Positions 48,201-60,900 of a stretch of 64,000 nucleotides of DNA are shown one piece after another (the first letter of the stretch is position 1; each line of letters begins with the position of its first letter). The notes under the pieces were generated by a model that saw only the letters and a program-made list of their open reading frames with translations, made no database searches and had not been told where the DNA came from. The DNA comes from Holacanthus passer. Its lineage: Eukaryota > Chordata > Actinopteri > Pomacanthidae. A program made the position numbers and the translations under genes. Location of the stretch: contig JAFREQ010000040.1 of the NCBI GenBank assembly GCA_025331565.1, forward strand, positions 6,945,001 to 7,009,000, written 5' to 3'.

Positions 48201-51200
48201 TGTTTCATGAAAAATAAAACAACAGGCTCTTCATCACATACACAGGTTCTGATTACTTCAGCACCCAACTACCCAGCAGTGAGTTGAAGTTCACAGTGTT
48301 GTGAGTCATTTTCAAGACAGAGTGCACAGTTACAGTTTCTTAGACTCAGCATCTGAATAAAACAGATGTGCATGGGCTTCTTCCCCCTTTAATGAGGCAG
48401 TTATAAGTGACAGGGTGGTGCTAACCCTCTTCTTACCTGGGCCTGTTCTGGAGCCTCCCCCGCAAAGTAGAATATGTACTGTTCCTCACTAAAGTGCTGG
48501 ACAACAATCTGGAAACAGTTTGGCCTGAAAAAGTAAAAAAAGTACACAGAAGATTTTAAATGACTTTGTACTTTATGATACAGATAAGATAAACTAAATT
48601 TACCAAATTAGACTAAGAAGAACAATTTCACATCTCACCTGCCAAACAGACTGTCATGCACACCATACACGGAGCATACACTTAGGTCGATCAGCCCTTT
48701 GGGTTTGGTGGCTCTCTTCTCGCTCTCAAAGTAGATGAGCTGGGCATCGTTTCCCTCCAGGATGAAGTAAAGGTTCTTCCATCGTTTGCCTTTGCCTGAA
48801 GGTGAGAAGAACCAAAGAAAAATTTATTATAATGGTAGATCTTGACTGACCTGACCACAAGGCAAGACTGAGATAATAATGTTAATGATAATACAAGGTG
48901 CAATTAAAAGTCTTAATTAAAAATGCAAGACAGATGCTACACATACCTTTGTTGAACAGGAGGTAGCCTTTCTTGACAATGTTTTTGTAGAAAGCGTCTT
49001 TTGTTTTCCGCCTGATAGTGTTATAAATTTCTCTCCCATCCACTGTGTCAGTAAGAACTTGTTCCTGGTGCTGCAGTGAAAACAAAAACAAATCAAGCCA
49101 TCACACAACCACAAAGGCAAAATCAATTCCATTCAAAGAGCAGCTCTACTCTTTTAAACACTGTATCTGCTGCCCCAGAGAAATGTCCTAGATTTTGAGG
49201 AAAAACAGGGCAATGTCTGATGCAATATATTTTCTTGGGAGCATACATTTACAGTTCAGGTTTCCAGCTTTTCATCTTTGTCCAAACTGGTAAGCAATGA
49301 CATCAATGTTTGGATACTTTGCATGGCAGTAAGGGTACGAGCAATGTGAGCATTTAAAGTCTTATCAAGCCCCTTAAATTGTGAAACAGCATCTAATTAA
49401 GTCAAAAATATCCCCTCAAACAGGCTCAATAATGTTAGTATACATTTGTACCCACCTGCACTGAAACTGGCTCTTTGAGGTTGTAGCCCTCGACAATCTG
49501 CTCCTTCTTGTAATGGTCGATGATGTCATCAACGCTGCCAGTGAGAGAGAGAGAGATCAGTAACTATACAGGCTATTCACAAGAGGCTAGCTACAATTAG
49601 TTTAGAATCTTCTTTGAAATATTTGATGAACCTACCTGTTGTAGTACCTCCCTCCCATCATGTACTGATTGTTGGGGGTGGGGGAGATCTTAAACCTTTG
49701 GATGCTTTCATTGGTGCGAAAAAAGAGGGAGTAGTCCCCAGGTGTGTTGTCTGATGGTCGGACTAGAAAACTGCACACCTGGCCAACTGTCACAAGAGAG
49801 GGAGCAAAAAAGAATCAGAGGGAGAAGGAGAGAGGCTTTAGTGCACGCTCAGCAGTATGTTTTGATAAATGGACTTTGATGTTCACAACCTATTTCTGAC
49901 AAAAAAGAATGCAAGCTGATGTCACAAGTGATGAATAACTTTCACCTAATGAAAGGTAAAGAGGAATGGTACCTGTCATCAGCAGGTTGTAGGCCTCTTG
50001 CTTGGTGATCTTTCCGTGATACCAGCTGTTCAGGAGATTGAACAAAAGCAACAGAAGAAAGAGGTGCAAACGATAAAATTAGCTGAATCAACAAAAAGCA
50101 GAACCTACTGCAACAACACCATCTCCCAACACAGAATTTTTAAATGGCTGACATCACTGTTGGGGACATTTATCTGAGTAAAATGACTATCTGATGTTGT
50201 AATTACTGAGGTCTCCAAACATATCAAACAGCTCTTTTATGTTCTATGTATTGTTCTAAAGGTGCATATTGACATTTATAAATTCTATCCCCTTAAAAGG
50301 GCATTTGGCATGCTCATATTTTTGTAGGTAGAGTCACTAACTCAGTCAAACTTGAAGACTTGCCAAAGCTGAAGGACATGACAGGTGAGGAGACAATAAT
50401 GACTCACGCAGTACACAATGTACTGTCATGCTACATAATCATGTTACATGATACTCTGGTATACACATTATAATAGACAGTATCATATTACTGTTACATA
50501 TACCAGACTTTGCTGCTGTTGATCACACAACTATGTCACTATTATCTTTAGAATATAAAGGAAGCTACCGCTGTGAGTATACAAGCAAACTTTTTCATCC
50601 TGTCTTTAAATTTTCTCACTGAACAGATATTGATCACAAAGAAAAGCAAGGTCTGTTAACTACTACAACTTACACTTTTCCCTCATGTGGATCCTCCTCC
50701 CGCCCCTGAAAAATATCAGAAACAGAAATTAGTCAAGACACCAACTCTTATGGGCCAATGACTGCAGTCTTTGTGACGTTTATGGACTGCTAATTATTAT
50801 ATTCATATATCTTATCACAACCCTGGGTAGTATGCCGATGTCACTTTGGTATGATAGTTTGTAGTCACCTCACATTAGTTTCTTATGATGCACACTACAC
50901 TGAGTTTACTGTGCAGTTGTCGCTATTAATTTTGTCTCTATTCCATATAATTTTCTTTGACGTTCTGATAAATATTTTCAATAAAATACAGTACTTACCA
51001 CCTCCTCCACCAGATCCTCCACAATGAGGCCCTGCTCCTCTGTGCGAACATTGGTCACCCACATCCAGCCATCATCCAGTTCATTGTGAACAATAAACAT
51101 GTCCCCTTTCAGGAAGCTGAAGGCACAATGAGTCAAAATGGACATTAGGTGAAAACATTGTGCAAATTGTATGAAAAATGATTAACACACCATAACCTCT

Positions 51201-54200
51201 GCCATATATATATAGGTTGTTGTATTATCATATCGCTGCTCTGCGAAGGCTTTTTATATTGATTATGTGAAGAAAATTTAGTGATCAGCAGCTCTTTACC
51301 TTAAAATTTCAGGCTGAAGAAACTGTCAATTTATTTTGCATCGATTGTAATACCAAAGCATTGCCAGCAGGTGTCTCCACTGACTCATAACATCCGAGGT
51401 GGATATTGCATTTCTATCTACTCAGTCTGTGGCTCGCTGGCAGACTCTGGGTTGAGGTTGACTTCAGACAGATGTTTATCAGATTTAGGAAATCAGGGAT
51501 AGCTGGGATCATCAGTAAGTGTGCCTACTGCAGCTTAATGACATGGACAAGACTGTTTTTCATTAACAAGTCAGATGATGTGCTTTCCAGGCTGGTGTGA
51601 GGGGAAGAGCATGTCTGTGACATGCCAAAAAAAATCAAAGGGAAACAAGTCTGCACTTTGGGAGCAATGCAGTTAAATACTATGAGTTGATTAAATCAGC
51701 AGTGCGTGTCTGTGTGTCAAAGATTATGTATCACACTCATGAGAGTACTTTTAAGAAAGCGCTTGGTAGGATATGAAAATGTGATACTACAGGTACAAGA
51801 CAAGAAAAGTCTGTTTTGTACAGATACACACTTACCTGATCTCATCAGTATCTGGCACTTTGGTGTATGGAAGTATGGCCCTGACTCTCCTCCTGTCTTC
51901 TACAGGCTGTAGAAACATGCACACAAAGAATCTTAGCCTTGACCTTCCAAAACCACAGCCATGTTAAATCCCCCAATTATTCCAAAAATCAAGTATTCTA
52001 CTACAGCTCCCACTGGGAGACATTACGTTCGGCTAAAAAAAAAAAAGGTAATTAGCACTAGCTTGAGCTTTGCCTTTAACAGTAATGAATACTGCCTGAA
52101 GGCAAAAGAAAAATGGGAAAAGGAAGATATGAAAAATACTCTTATAAATTGAGGAAGTGGCTGAATAAAAGAATCAAGGTTGATTAGTTTTACTAGATCT
52201 CTGGGGAAAGTTCATTCCTATTTGATCCCAAACAGCTGTTTTCAAAGGAGCAAACCACATTAATGACATGCCATCTGTTGGTCACAACTCAGTAAAGCCA
52301 AGAAAAAAGCCAAAACAAGATGCTTCTTGCATTGTGTATAGTTGTAAAAATGTAACAGAAAGAGAATATTTAATATTACACAATTTCAGCTCAACCTGCT
52401 ACCATTAACCTACTGAGAGGACCTCATAATATTTAGACAAGGTGTATTTCACAATGTTTATTTTGAAAAACAACTACATGGAGAAAAGAGCAAATATCAA
52501 CTAAAGTCATGTCACAGAGGCAAATGGAAAAAGTTTAGAATAACGTAAAATTATAGGGCAATGCTGTAAAATTTAAAATATGCTGGAATTGACCTTTAAA
52601 ACATTTGAAACACACTTTGGAATCTACATGGAGTCAGTCTCACCTCTGGGGGCGCCACTGGTGATAGTAGTTTCTCTCCTTTTAGCAGGCAAGACACATA
52701 GCTGTAGTAACCAATCAGGTCTGATAGAGAAGAGAACCGCCGCCCGCCAATGTAATAGTCCCCACACATGGCAATTATCCTGTTGAGAGAAAACACAATG
52801 ACACAAGACAGAACAGTTACTCTTACATATTGTATACATCTGTACCACAATCCTTAAATATCAGAAAACAGTACAATATCTATCTAAAGAGGATTTCAGA
52901 CAGTGTGAGAAAGAGCGAGAAAGAGACTGCCCTATTGAATCCAAACACCATGATATTCGTAATTTGTGACTCAGATAAAAACCTGTTAATCACTGCAGTG
53001 ATTATGACAGTATGATAAAAGTACTGCTCTGAACCACATTCCACTGCAGAGCCACTAATCCTAATTCTCTGCTCGTCACTTGAGTGGATCTCTAATTGAG
53101 GGTTTATAATAAACCCATGTGTGCTATTACTCATATGCGGCATTCACAATCTAAGGACAATCAGCCTTTTGAAGTGTAGGTGTCACGCAATTAACCTTAT
53201 GTTCATAATTCCCTTACAGACGGGCTCCTTCCTTCCAGCATCAATGACATCATCGGTCCACAGTAAACCAGTGTGCATGAAGGAGATGATGTCATTGTTA
53301 CTTAATTAAGAAAGTGCATTTCCTGGAGAAAATGGTTTCTCACAGCACAAACCTTCAGTGTCTAAGGTGCAAAATCAGGACTAGCAGGTCAAATGTGAGC
53401 AGCAGAGTAGTTGCAGGAAATACTATGAAATGCACAGATTGTAGTAAACTTGTAGGTGCATCGAAAAAGAAAACAAGAAAAAGAAGAACCATAAATTCGC
53501 ATGTATCTCTTGTGCAATACACAGTGTGCTCCAGAAAAGAGGTGGGAGAGTGCAATCAAAATTGGCACAATGGCCTGGACAGATATGTGCTGATAGATAG
53601 ACTTTCATCACACGCCCACGCTGTGTCTTCGAGCACAGTTCGTATTAAATAAACACAGGGAAAGCTGAAACCCGGGAACTGCTTGTAAATGCAAAATGTA
53701 ATTCTCTTTAGTCGTCTTATTGATCTCTTGCACTAATGAATACTTCACTTTATCACATCCGAGCTTCAAGTAAGCCACTCTAAAAAATTTAAAAATTTTT
53801 TTTTTTTTTTAAAGTAGAGGACTTCACGTCATTTGACCTTGATCTGAAAGAGCATATTTTCACCTTTTCATGTGTGAGCAGTATCCTCACACTGAATAAA
53901 ACACGTCCATTGAGGGGGCAGAGAGATCATGACGTCTAATCTGTCTTGTTTTATTGACTGTAAGGTTGTAAAATATATCCCAAGTATTGCAGCTAGACAA
54001 GTGGGCTGTCTTCTTTCTTTTAGTTCAGGTCCACCCACACACATTACATGAAAGAAAAGTCCTCATACACACAAACGCAAGCACACACAGAGTCATGGGT
54101 TTCAGCAGACATCTAAAAGTGCAACTTGATATGTATTATAGAAAAACATTGTTGCCAAACTTTATATTGTTTGTTTGAATGACTGTGACACAAATAGACT

Positions 54201-54950
54201 GAAGCAGTCTGCATGACAGGCCACTGGAAACCAACCAAGAGAGAGAAACAAACCTTTTCGCTTTAGTATCGACTCATCTCTGAGGTTGATCTTTCACTGC
54301 GGTGTCCGCGGCTTTCTGCCCTTTTGCTTAGTAGCTAATGAATAACTTCTGTAGTTCCCCTATCCTTATCTTCTACTCGAGGGTGGTTTATTGTGAGATG
54401 CCATGTTGTGCTCTATTTTACTTACTAACTGGACTCTGTAGAGAATAGAGGTGCAGCAGTTCATGTCCTACCAAACTATTCTAACTATTCCACCCACAAA
54501 GCTCTCTCAGTCATATGGTGTTAGCAATGCCACGCTAGACAGAATAGCTATGTCTATGTAGCCTCTTTTATTGGTATTTTAAACACAACTGAGACATTGA
54601 GGACACTCTCATTTCCCATAAATCCACTGTTTGGAGCCATTTTTGTTAAATGATGCAGCAATGGATAAAAAATTGTTCACTCTACAAAATATTTTTGAGC
54701 ATTATGGAGGCCACATTAGGTCAGGTTACATCTCTCTCAGATTCAGACAGGGCTGCTCACTGAGATTAAGTTGTTTCTTGCATGTTCTCAGTCATACCTG
54801 AAATGGTTTACCACGTTGGTCATACTAAGGAAAGACAGGACAAAGGAACCGGGCCGGCGGTCACTCTCCCTGATGAGGTAGCTGCCAGGGTTCCGGGCCT
54901 GGCGCAGCCGCTCCTCAGCAATGGTTCGGTCTAGCTTGCCATGGTACCAC
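44916..54950 (-). CDS. rasa1: Ras p21 protein activator 1 (p120 RasGAP), exons 2-25; 5' end outside window
   Basis: This GTPase-activating protein is recruited by its SH2 domains to phosphotyrosine on receptors and adaptors at the membrane, and speeds GTP hydrolysis by Ras. Twenty-four coding exons on the minus strand join in frame into 869 residues, close to the 867 that follow the same point in the 1,047-residue human protein. Domain order is SH2, SH3, SH2, PH, C2, RasGAP, then a coiled-coil-like tail ending ITELLQQKQAQYAMSNSNR. The FLVR arginines, the GAP arginine finger and the FLR motif are intact, so the protein should be active. All junctions are GT-AG. The first base of exon 2 completes a codon begun in exon 1, which encodes the alanine/glycine/proline-rich N-terminus and is not in the window. 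Fish often keep two rasa1 copies; which one this is cannot be told here. Confidence 0.97.
45294..47159 (-). CDS. rasa1: rasa1 exons 23-17: RasGAP catalytic domain
   Basis: Exons in transcript order: 17 (47000-47159), 18 (46637-46779), 19 (46102-46217), 20 (45867-45953), 21 (45659-45726), 22 (45481-45569) and 23 (45294-45371). Exon 18 holds FRATTLAS with the arginine finger (equivalent to human Arg789). Exon 21 holds FLRLICPAILNP with the stabilising FLR arginine (human Arg903). Exon 22 carries VAKSVQNLANLVEFG. No catalytic residue is missing. Confidence 0.96.
47266..47933 (-). CDS. rasa1: rasa1 exons 16-14: C2 domain and link to GAP
   Basis: Exon 14 (47776-47933) starts VSSLVLYVEEAHKLPVKYF and contains NPYCNIYLNSVQVAKT, the core of the C2 sandwich. 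Exon 15 (47569-47645) gives NRFEISLSNKTKKSKESD. Exon 16 (47266-47438) carries LSSHVPLKGIEPGSLRVRAR and the start of the GAP region. Phases 2, 1 and 0 match across junctions. The C2 domain is associated with calcium-dependent phospholipid binding in this family. Confidence 0.95.
48026..49070 (-). CDS. rasa1: rasa1 exons 13-10: PH domain
   Basis: Exon 10 (48947-49070) leads in with EQVLTDTVDGREIYNTIRRK. Exon 11 (48639-48795) has GKGKRWKNLYFILEG and YFESEKRATKPKG. Exon 12 (48437-48524) has PNCFQIVVQHFSEEQYIFYF. Exon 13 (48026-48106) has the terminal helix DWMKCLQTFC, with the PH-typical tryptophan. At the exon 10/11 joint the protein reads YLLFNKGKGKRW where human reads YLLKKGKGKRW, one residue longer. 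Confidence 0.95.
49456..50705 (-). CDS. rasa1: rasa1 exons 9-6: second SH2 domain
   Basis: Exon 6 (50674-50705) is a 32-base micro-exon encoding GREEDPHEGK and two bases of the next codon; its donor is the consensus GTAAGT at 50,673. Exon 7 (49973-50025) begins WYHGKITKQEAYNLL. Exon 8 (49636-49786) has CSFLVRPSDNTPGDYSL with the phosphotyrosine-binding arginine. Exon 9 (49456-49534) has VDDIIDHYKKEQIVEGYNL. Confidence 0.95.
50999..51906 (-). CDS. rasa1: rasa1 exons 5 and 4: SH3 domain
   Basis: Exon 4 (51836-51906) reads PVEDRRRVRAILPYTKVPDT and so on; exon 5 (50999-51116) reads FLKGDMFIVHNELDDGWMWV and continues to LVEDLVEEV-like sequence. ALYDY is replaced by ILPYTKV, as in human p120GAP, and the WMWV tryptophans are kept. 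The joint falls in a serine codon (AG + C). Confidence 0.95.
52644..54950 (-). CDS. rasa1: rasa1 exons 3 and 2: first SH2 domain
   Basis: Exon 2 (54798-54950) starts with the last base of a codon and then WYHGKLDRTIAEERLRQ; it includes GSYLIRESDRRPGSFVLSF with the FLVR-type arginine (human Arg207). Exon 3 (52644-52779) gives IIAMCGDYYIGGRRFSSLSD and SCLLKGEKLLSPVAPPE. A 2,018-base intron separates them. Identity to human over this domain is very high. Confidence 0.96.
52780..54797 (-). other. rasa1: rasa1 intron 2, with an antisense CxxC-bearing frame
   Basis: The 2-kb intron between exons 2 and 3 is mostly AT-rich. On the opposite (plus) strand a 112-codon frame (53,314-53,652) has two CxxC pairs. 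An ERR-type TGACCTTGA lies at 53,834-53,842 and a T run at about 53,798-53,811. No exon seen. Confidence 0.7.
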
Positions 54951-57900
54951 CTGAGAAAGACAGACAAGGAGGAGTTAATTAATTATTAGTTAATTATCTT
55001 TACACGAATGGCAACTTAATGTAAAGTTAATTTTTTGGTTACAAATCAAACTATACTGAGATGTATTCAAGAGGAACTATAGTTAGACTGATAAGCAGGA
55101 CAGTGCACATTTCTGTTGAGCAGCATGTAAATGGCTGAAAATGTTGACATGATAGAAACATTTCTTAATTTAAATCTTTAATTTATCAAAATAAAAACAA
55201 ACACGTTCACTTAAAACTAAAACAACACTAATAGACATAATACGTAAAGGGAACAGTGCTTCTCTTTATCAAACATGAAATACTGAATATTGAATTCTTT
55301 TGAGTTCTTCACAGTCCTGTTTTAGAAAATAACAAGCAAGAATTGAATAAGATTGCAATTGCATGCCATACTATTACAGAATAATAATAGAGACAATACA
55401 CATCAAACAATCACCTTCATCAGATTACCTAATGCCATTTGTTCCACTTAATAAATTACCACTTTAACCTTGAAAGCTTAGTGCTTCATTTCATTTTCAG
55501 ATCAGTGCTGTTAACTTTGGAGATTAACCAACAGAAATGATCAATCAAAAAAAGTACTGATAGACTAAATGATTATGAAATCGATATCAGACATGAAGCT
55601 TTAAAAAAAATTACTACCTAATTCCATAAGATTACAACTCAGACAGAATGAGCATGTCAAGTATTCTAAGACAAACGAAAATGGGAAGGCAGCTAAAAGC
55701 TTAAATCCAAAAGCTTTTCTTTTTGAGTTTCCAGCACACCATTAAGGTTTTGCTGCTTTCTGAATTAAACAGAAGCCTTAGGAACAACACTGGTTAAAAT
55801 TTCAGCAGGTGAGGCTGTACTTGGAGGGGCCTTGCCAGCTGGGGTAAAAAATTAACACGCTTTTCCAAATTTAGGCCACTGGTGCCTCTCAGAACGGAGG
55901 GCAGTGACTGGAAAAACATCCAGCGGTGAGAAGATGAATGAGGCGCTGCAGTAGCTCTTTTCACAGGAGACGTAAAGGGCTCCCATCTGGTTTGGGCAAG
56001 TAGAGGTCTCTGCTCGTAAAGAAAAAGCGATGAAGTCTGCTATCATGGAGTAAGCTGGAGAAGGCTTGCTGAAGAGGAGAGGGAGAGTTAAGTGTCCGTG
56101 AGGGGGCTTTGGGGGGATTTGGGTGATAAGAGATCTGAAGAGGGCAATTGAGTGCAGTTGGAGAGGATGGTCAAGCAGCCTTTAAGGGGCTGAGGAAGCT
56201 GGGGGAAATAACACTGAAGGGGGATAGAAGGGTGAAGAGGGGAAGAAAGATGACTGCAAAAGAAAGGCACAATGCAGAGCTGGGCACCTCATCCTACAAA
56301 CCAAACTAGCTGGGTTCCTATTATGATGGCATATTATGATTTAAGTCATTTCTAGCCTCACATACACGTACACACACCACCCATTATATTCTGTATGTAA
56401 TGACATTAAAGGCCAAATAAAAGACATTTGAGATACAAACGTCTACTGCAACTAATCCTCAACCAGGCCAAGATCTCAGAACCAAATTACCAGAACCACA
56501 GGATCAACAAAAGCAAAGTGGCCACAACACAACATGAAGAACAATGTGAGGGTAATTTGCTTTTTCCATTGCTTTAAGCCATTCTAAACATAAATACAGT
56601 TACAAAATAAATCTGCAATTGTCTGAGAGAAACTGCACGAAGACGACCAAATACAGAGGGAGCAGCCAATGTCAGGCCAACAACTGAAAGACTTCACGGA
56701 TCACGATGGACCGGAAGATGCTGGTTCATACTGAGGGCCTCTCCTCTCTGTCTTGGTTTTCTGTTTGCTCCATTTACCAACTCTAAAATCGCTTCTGATG
56801 TACTAGCTCCAAATTGAAGACATTTTTACAGGAGTGTGTGGTGTATTGGACAGGCACACCCGAGTCCTTAGATCACCATTAAATATTCAAACAGCAAAAC
56901 ACTTACGGAAACAACTATTAACTCTGTGCCGGACATTAATCTATGTAGCTACCTGTACACATAGGGAGCAGAGAAATTAAGAAATCATTACTGACCGGTA
57001 ACCAGTCTCAATTTACTTAACAAGCCTAAACACAGTCATGACAAAAAGATTATTCTTTTCCTCAACCAAGAAATAAGTTCTCTAAGGTCTAAGATGAAAA
57101 AACATGTACTAGATGTGTTACCTTTCTTTAATCATACTTCATCACAAATTGGCTGAACATGTAAAGAGGTTTCTGACAGAAAGTCATTCAACAGACCTGA
57201 TCAACACCCCAAAATTATACCACTGACCTGATGTTAAAGATAAAGGAAACTATAGGAAATTGATAATATCTAAATAGTTGTTAATGGTATTGGTAGCCTT
57301 GCAATCAGCTCCTATCAATGTCATAACTGTTTTGCACACATGCTGCTTCATTACTAATCCTTTCAAATATGGGATACTGTTATTTCCTGAACGTTGCCTT
57401 TGATGTATGACTGACATGTAATTAATTAACTAGGTACAGTCAATATAATGGGCCTTGCTGACCTCTGTACACTGTTGAACAATACATGGACTCAGCAGAA
57501 GACTCATTTGATTTTTCCACCATAGAAAATCCAAGCAACTTAGTGTGGATGAAAAACGATATTTGTTTGCATTAAACATTCAAGCCAGGACTCAACACAG
57601 AACAGTGTTTTGTTTGTGTGGGATGCACTGTTGGTGTTTAATGGAGATCATCAACAGGCGAGTTTTCAAATTAACCTACCATATTTTACTGTTATAGCTC
57701 TGGCATGGGCGGACATTTAATAATAAACAGCTTGATGGCATTGCTTAATTACTGAATCCCACTCTTCAACTCCATGTCTCCAATATGCAGAGTGAAACAC
57801 AGACCTTGTTATGCCATTCACTGAGTTGTTGAATCCAGCAGGTACATAAAATTCATAAACCTGTCGTTTGTCAATTGTATTTTAATCTAGTAATAATTAT

Positions 57901-60900
57901 CAGTATTCAGCACAAGCACGCTCCACTGGGTTACATGTTGGATTGCTGCTTGGCTGTATTTTAGGTTTGGGTTTCTGTTCATCACATTAAAACAATTTAT
58001 AGCTGTGGTATTCCTCGGTTACTTCACGGCTGTACACAATGTTTTCTGGGCTGCCAGAGCATGTGCATTTGTTGCTGTATGCCTCTAGATCTGCATTATT
58101 TACGTGGCCTTGTTGATTTAATTTAACACAGATGACCTTAAAATGCTGGTGTCTGCATCTTCAGGAAAGGGTCCGAACACAATGTGGTATTTTTTACATC
58201 ACACATATGTATATATTTCAAAAAAATATTTAGATAATGTTTCCTGTAGTTTTATATATCAACTATAACATTAAATTCTTAAATTACACTGTCCATGGGA
58301 CGTGAGTGGGTAAACTAGGCAGGAAGGGTGTTATAAAACAGACAATGAGCACAAGCCATGACAGCGGTGATAGGATACAGTGCTACTATCAGCCTGAGGA
58401 ATGCCCTGTCATGTCAGTACATGAACAGCGAGCAGCACAGTGACGTCGTCCTGGTTCTCTCCTCTACTGACACTCAACTCAGGATAAGGCCTTTATCTCT
58501 CTGCATACAGTTCCCCCACAGCAGAGATGCCATGGTGAGGAAATTTTCCCACCCGTTAATAGACATGTGACAAACACCGGTGCTACAGATTACACCAGAC
58601 ATTTTACAAGAAAAGATCAGAGCGAACACCTTCAGTTTATAATTTTAGTGAACGCCGTCTGACTAAGTATTGACAACACGCTCAGTATTTTACAAATTAG
58701 AGATTATTATTTGATGAACATGGGTGCTGATGAGCAAAAATGAACTAAACGGGTTTACTAATGCAAATTAATATATATAATGCATTATTAACGCATCGTA
58801 CTGTAACAACTCACATGGATGGCAAATGATGGTGCTTTCCACACTAACCGACTCACAACTACCTGTGAATGACACCAAACGAAAAGATTTCTCAAACTGC
58901 TGAGGTGAGTGGGCAGGAGAGGTCTTCACCACATCCTAAACCTCACTATTACACAGGACACCAATTTAGTCACTTCATCGTGAGACAAGTAGCTAGGGAA
59001 ATCATTTCAGCTGCTCCTGTGAGCATACGAGTTACTAGGTTAACTTACATGCGGAGTTCAGCTAATTGTGTCATGCTGTCAAGAACAATATTACTGCACG
59101 CTGCTGAAATCAAACATGCCCAAGCCTACTGAGCTCGGGCAACATGCCAAAACACAGGGCTTAGGCTCCAGCAAGCAGAGCAGCAAGTTTTATTGTGTAC
59201 ACAATCCTTCTGGCTATATTTTTAAGGCTGAATGCCTTAAAAAATATTGCATCACAAGAGCTCTGACAGGACAGGAGTGACATACTTTTCATAGATTATG
59301 CCTGTAGTGTTGAGCCACATAAACCCTCACTGTGGTTTTCTCTCAGTTTATAGCTTTTCATTTGAAAAGAACAACCTGTGGCACCATGGAGCCACAGGAA
59401 GTGAATAATGTAGTTTTCTTCTTACAAGTAAAACGAGAGATATTTAAGTTACAGAATCAATCTAAGTCTGAGAGAAACTGCACGAAGACTACCGAATTAG
59501 TCAAAGTGGATATATTGCAGAATATAATAAGACTTTTCCAGAGAAAGAGAGAAGAAAAGTTCCCACAAATAAGGTAAAATACTTTACTTGGATAAATATA
59601 TATATTTCTACTTCTACAGTTCTTTGATGTGGTTGTCTATTTTAGAAAACAAATGAAACACAACTAGTAGAATTTGTGCTGTATTTGCAGTGACTGCTGA
59701 GAATATGTTAATGTATATCATACGTTTATGTAATTAATGATTTAATTAAGTGAGCAGACATGTTTTATAGAGCAATATAAATGTGGCTATATAAATAAAC
59801 TCCAGCCTAAACAGTACGTGCTGCTCGCATTGTTTGGGTCATTAATGTGCACTCAACTCAGGATTAGGTTATTTTAGACAGCACTTAAAGACAGCAATAC
59901 CAGCATACGCATGTTGTATACTCCCCATAGGAGAAATTAGGCAATGAGTTATAAAAGGATTAGTAAAATGACTGACAATAACATCAACAGACTGCTCTGA
60001 GTAAAACAAAAACTATTTCTATATCCAGTAGGGAAAATAAAGTATATTTAAATTCTCAGATGTCTGTCATCCCAAGGAAGAATTATTGCCAAAATAGAGG
60101 AGAATTTGAAGCAATGACAAGCTTCTGAAATATTTTATGCTCAAAATGAGGACACTGCATACTCTAATGACCAAAATCATTCAAGCCTAACTATTTTTAA
60201 AAAGTAATGATACCCTGAGTATGTTGGGTAGGACCATTTAATAAGCCGCAGTTAAATGATTTCTGAAGCAGCTGTGCATTATCCATTTTTTAAAATACTG
60301 TAATATACTAATATTAAAAGTTTTAATGATGATTACAGGTAAGTAAAGATTCTACCCTTTGTGCTCCGCTTTCTTGCTAGAAAAATCCAACAAACTGTTT
60401 TTTTCCTTGTTTCTGTTTGCTGGAGTCAGGTCTCTAGGGGCAATGAGATGAACGGGACAGACACAGATTGCCGTGACTTGAGTGAGTTGGACCTTGTCTC
60501 TCTGTCAGTCTCTCATTATGCTCTTTTGTGAGCTCTCACTCCTTCATCTTCTTCCGTCTAGATGGATGCGGCTGTACTCAAACATCTCCACAGACGTACT
60601 GTCAGCCCTCATCAGTATCAAAAAGTAATGAAACATTGCATTACTGTACATTAGCAATGCACCTCAGGGGAGCTGCCGACTTTCCATAGGGGGTACTGAG
60701 CACAGCATGTTTTCTACACATGAATTTAATGTCCAGTAAACCCACCTAACAATCTTAAATACAGCCAATATATTCCATTAGGTTGTCTTGAAGTCACATA
60801 TTACCATGTAGTTACACATATCTCACCTTTCCTGACTTCCATGTGTCAGGTCTGTGAATGTAATTAGACAAAATTGCCACATTACACCATTATAACTGTT

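Noticed and set aside
59332..59577. 81-codon plus-strand frame ending near AAG/GTAAAA, resembling an exon end
   Set aside because: No acceptor with a good pyrimidine tract, no partner exon, and it spans a repeated segment.
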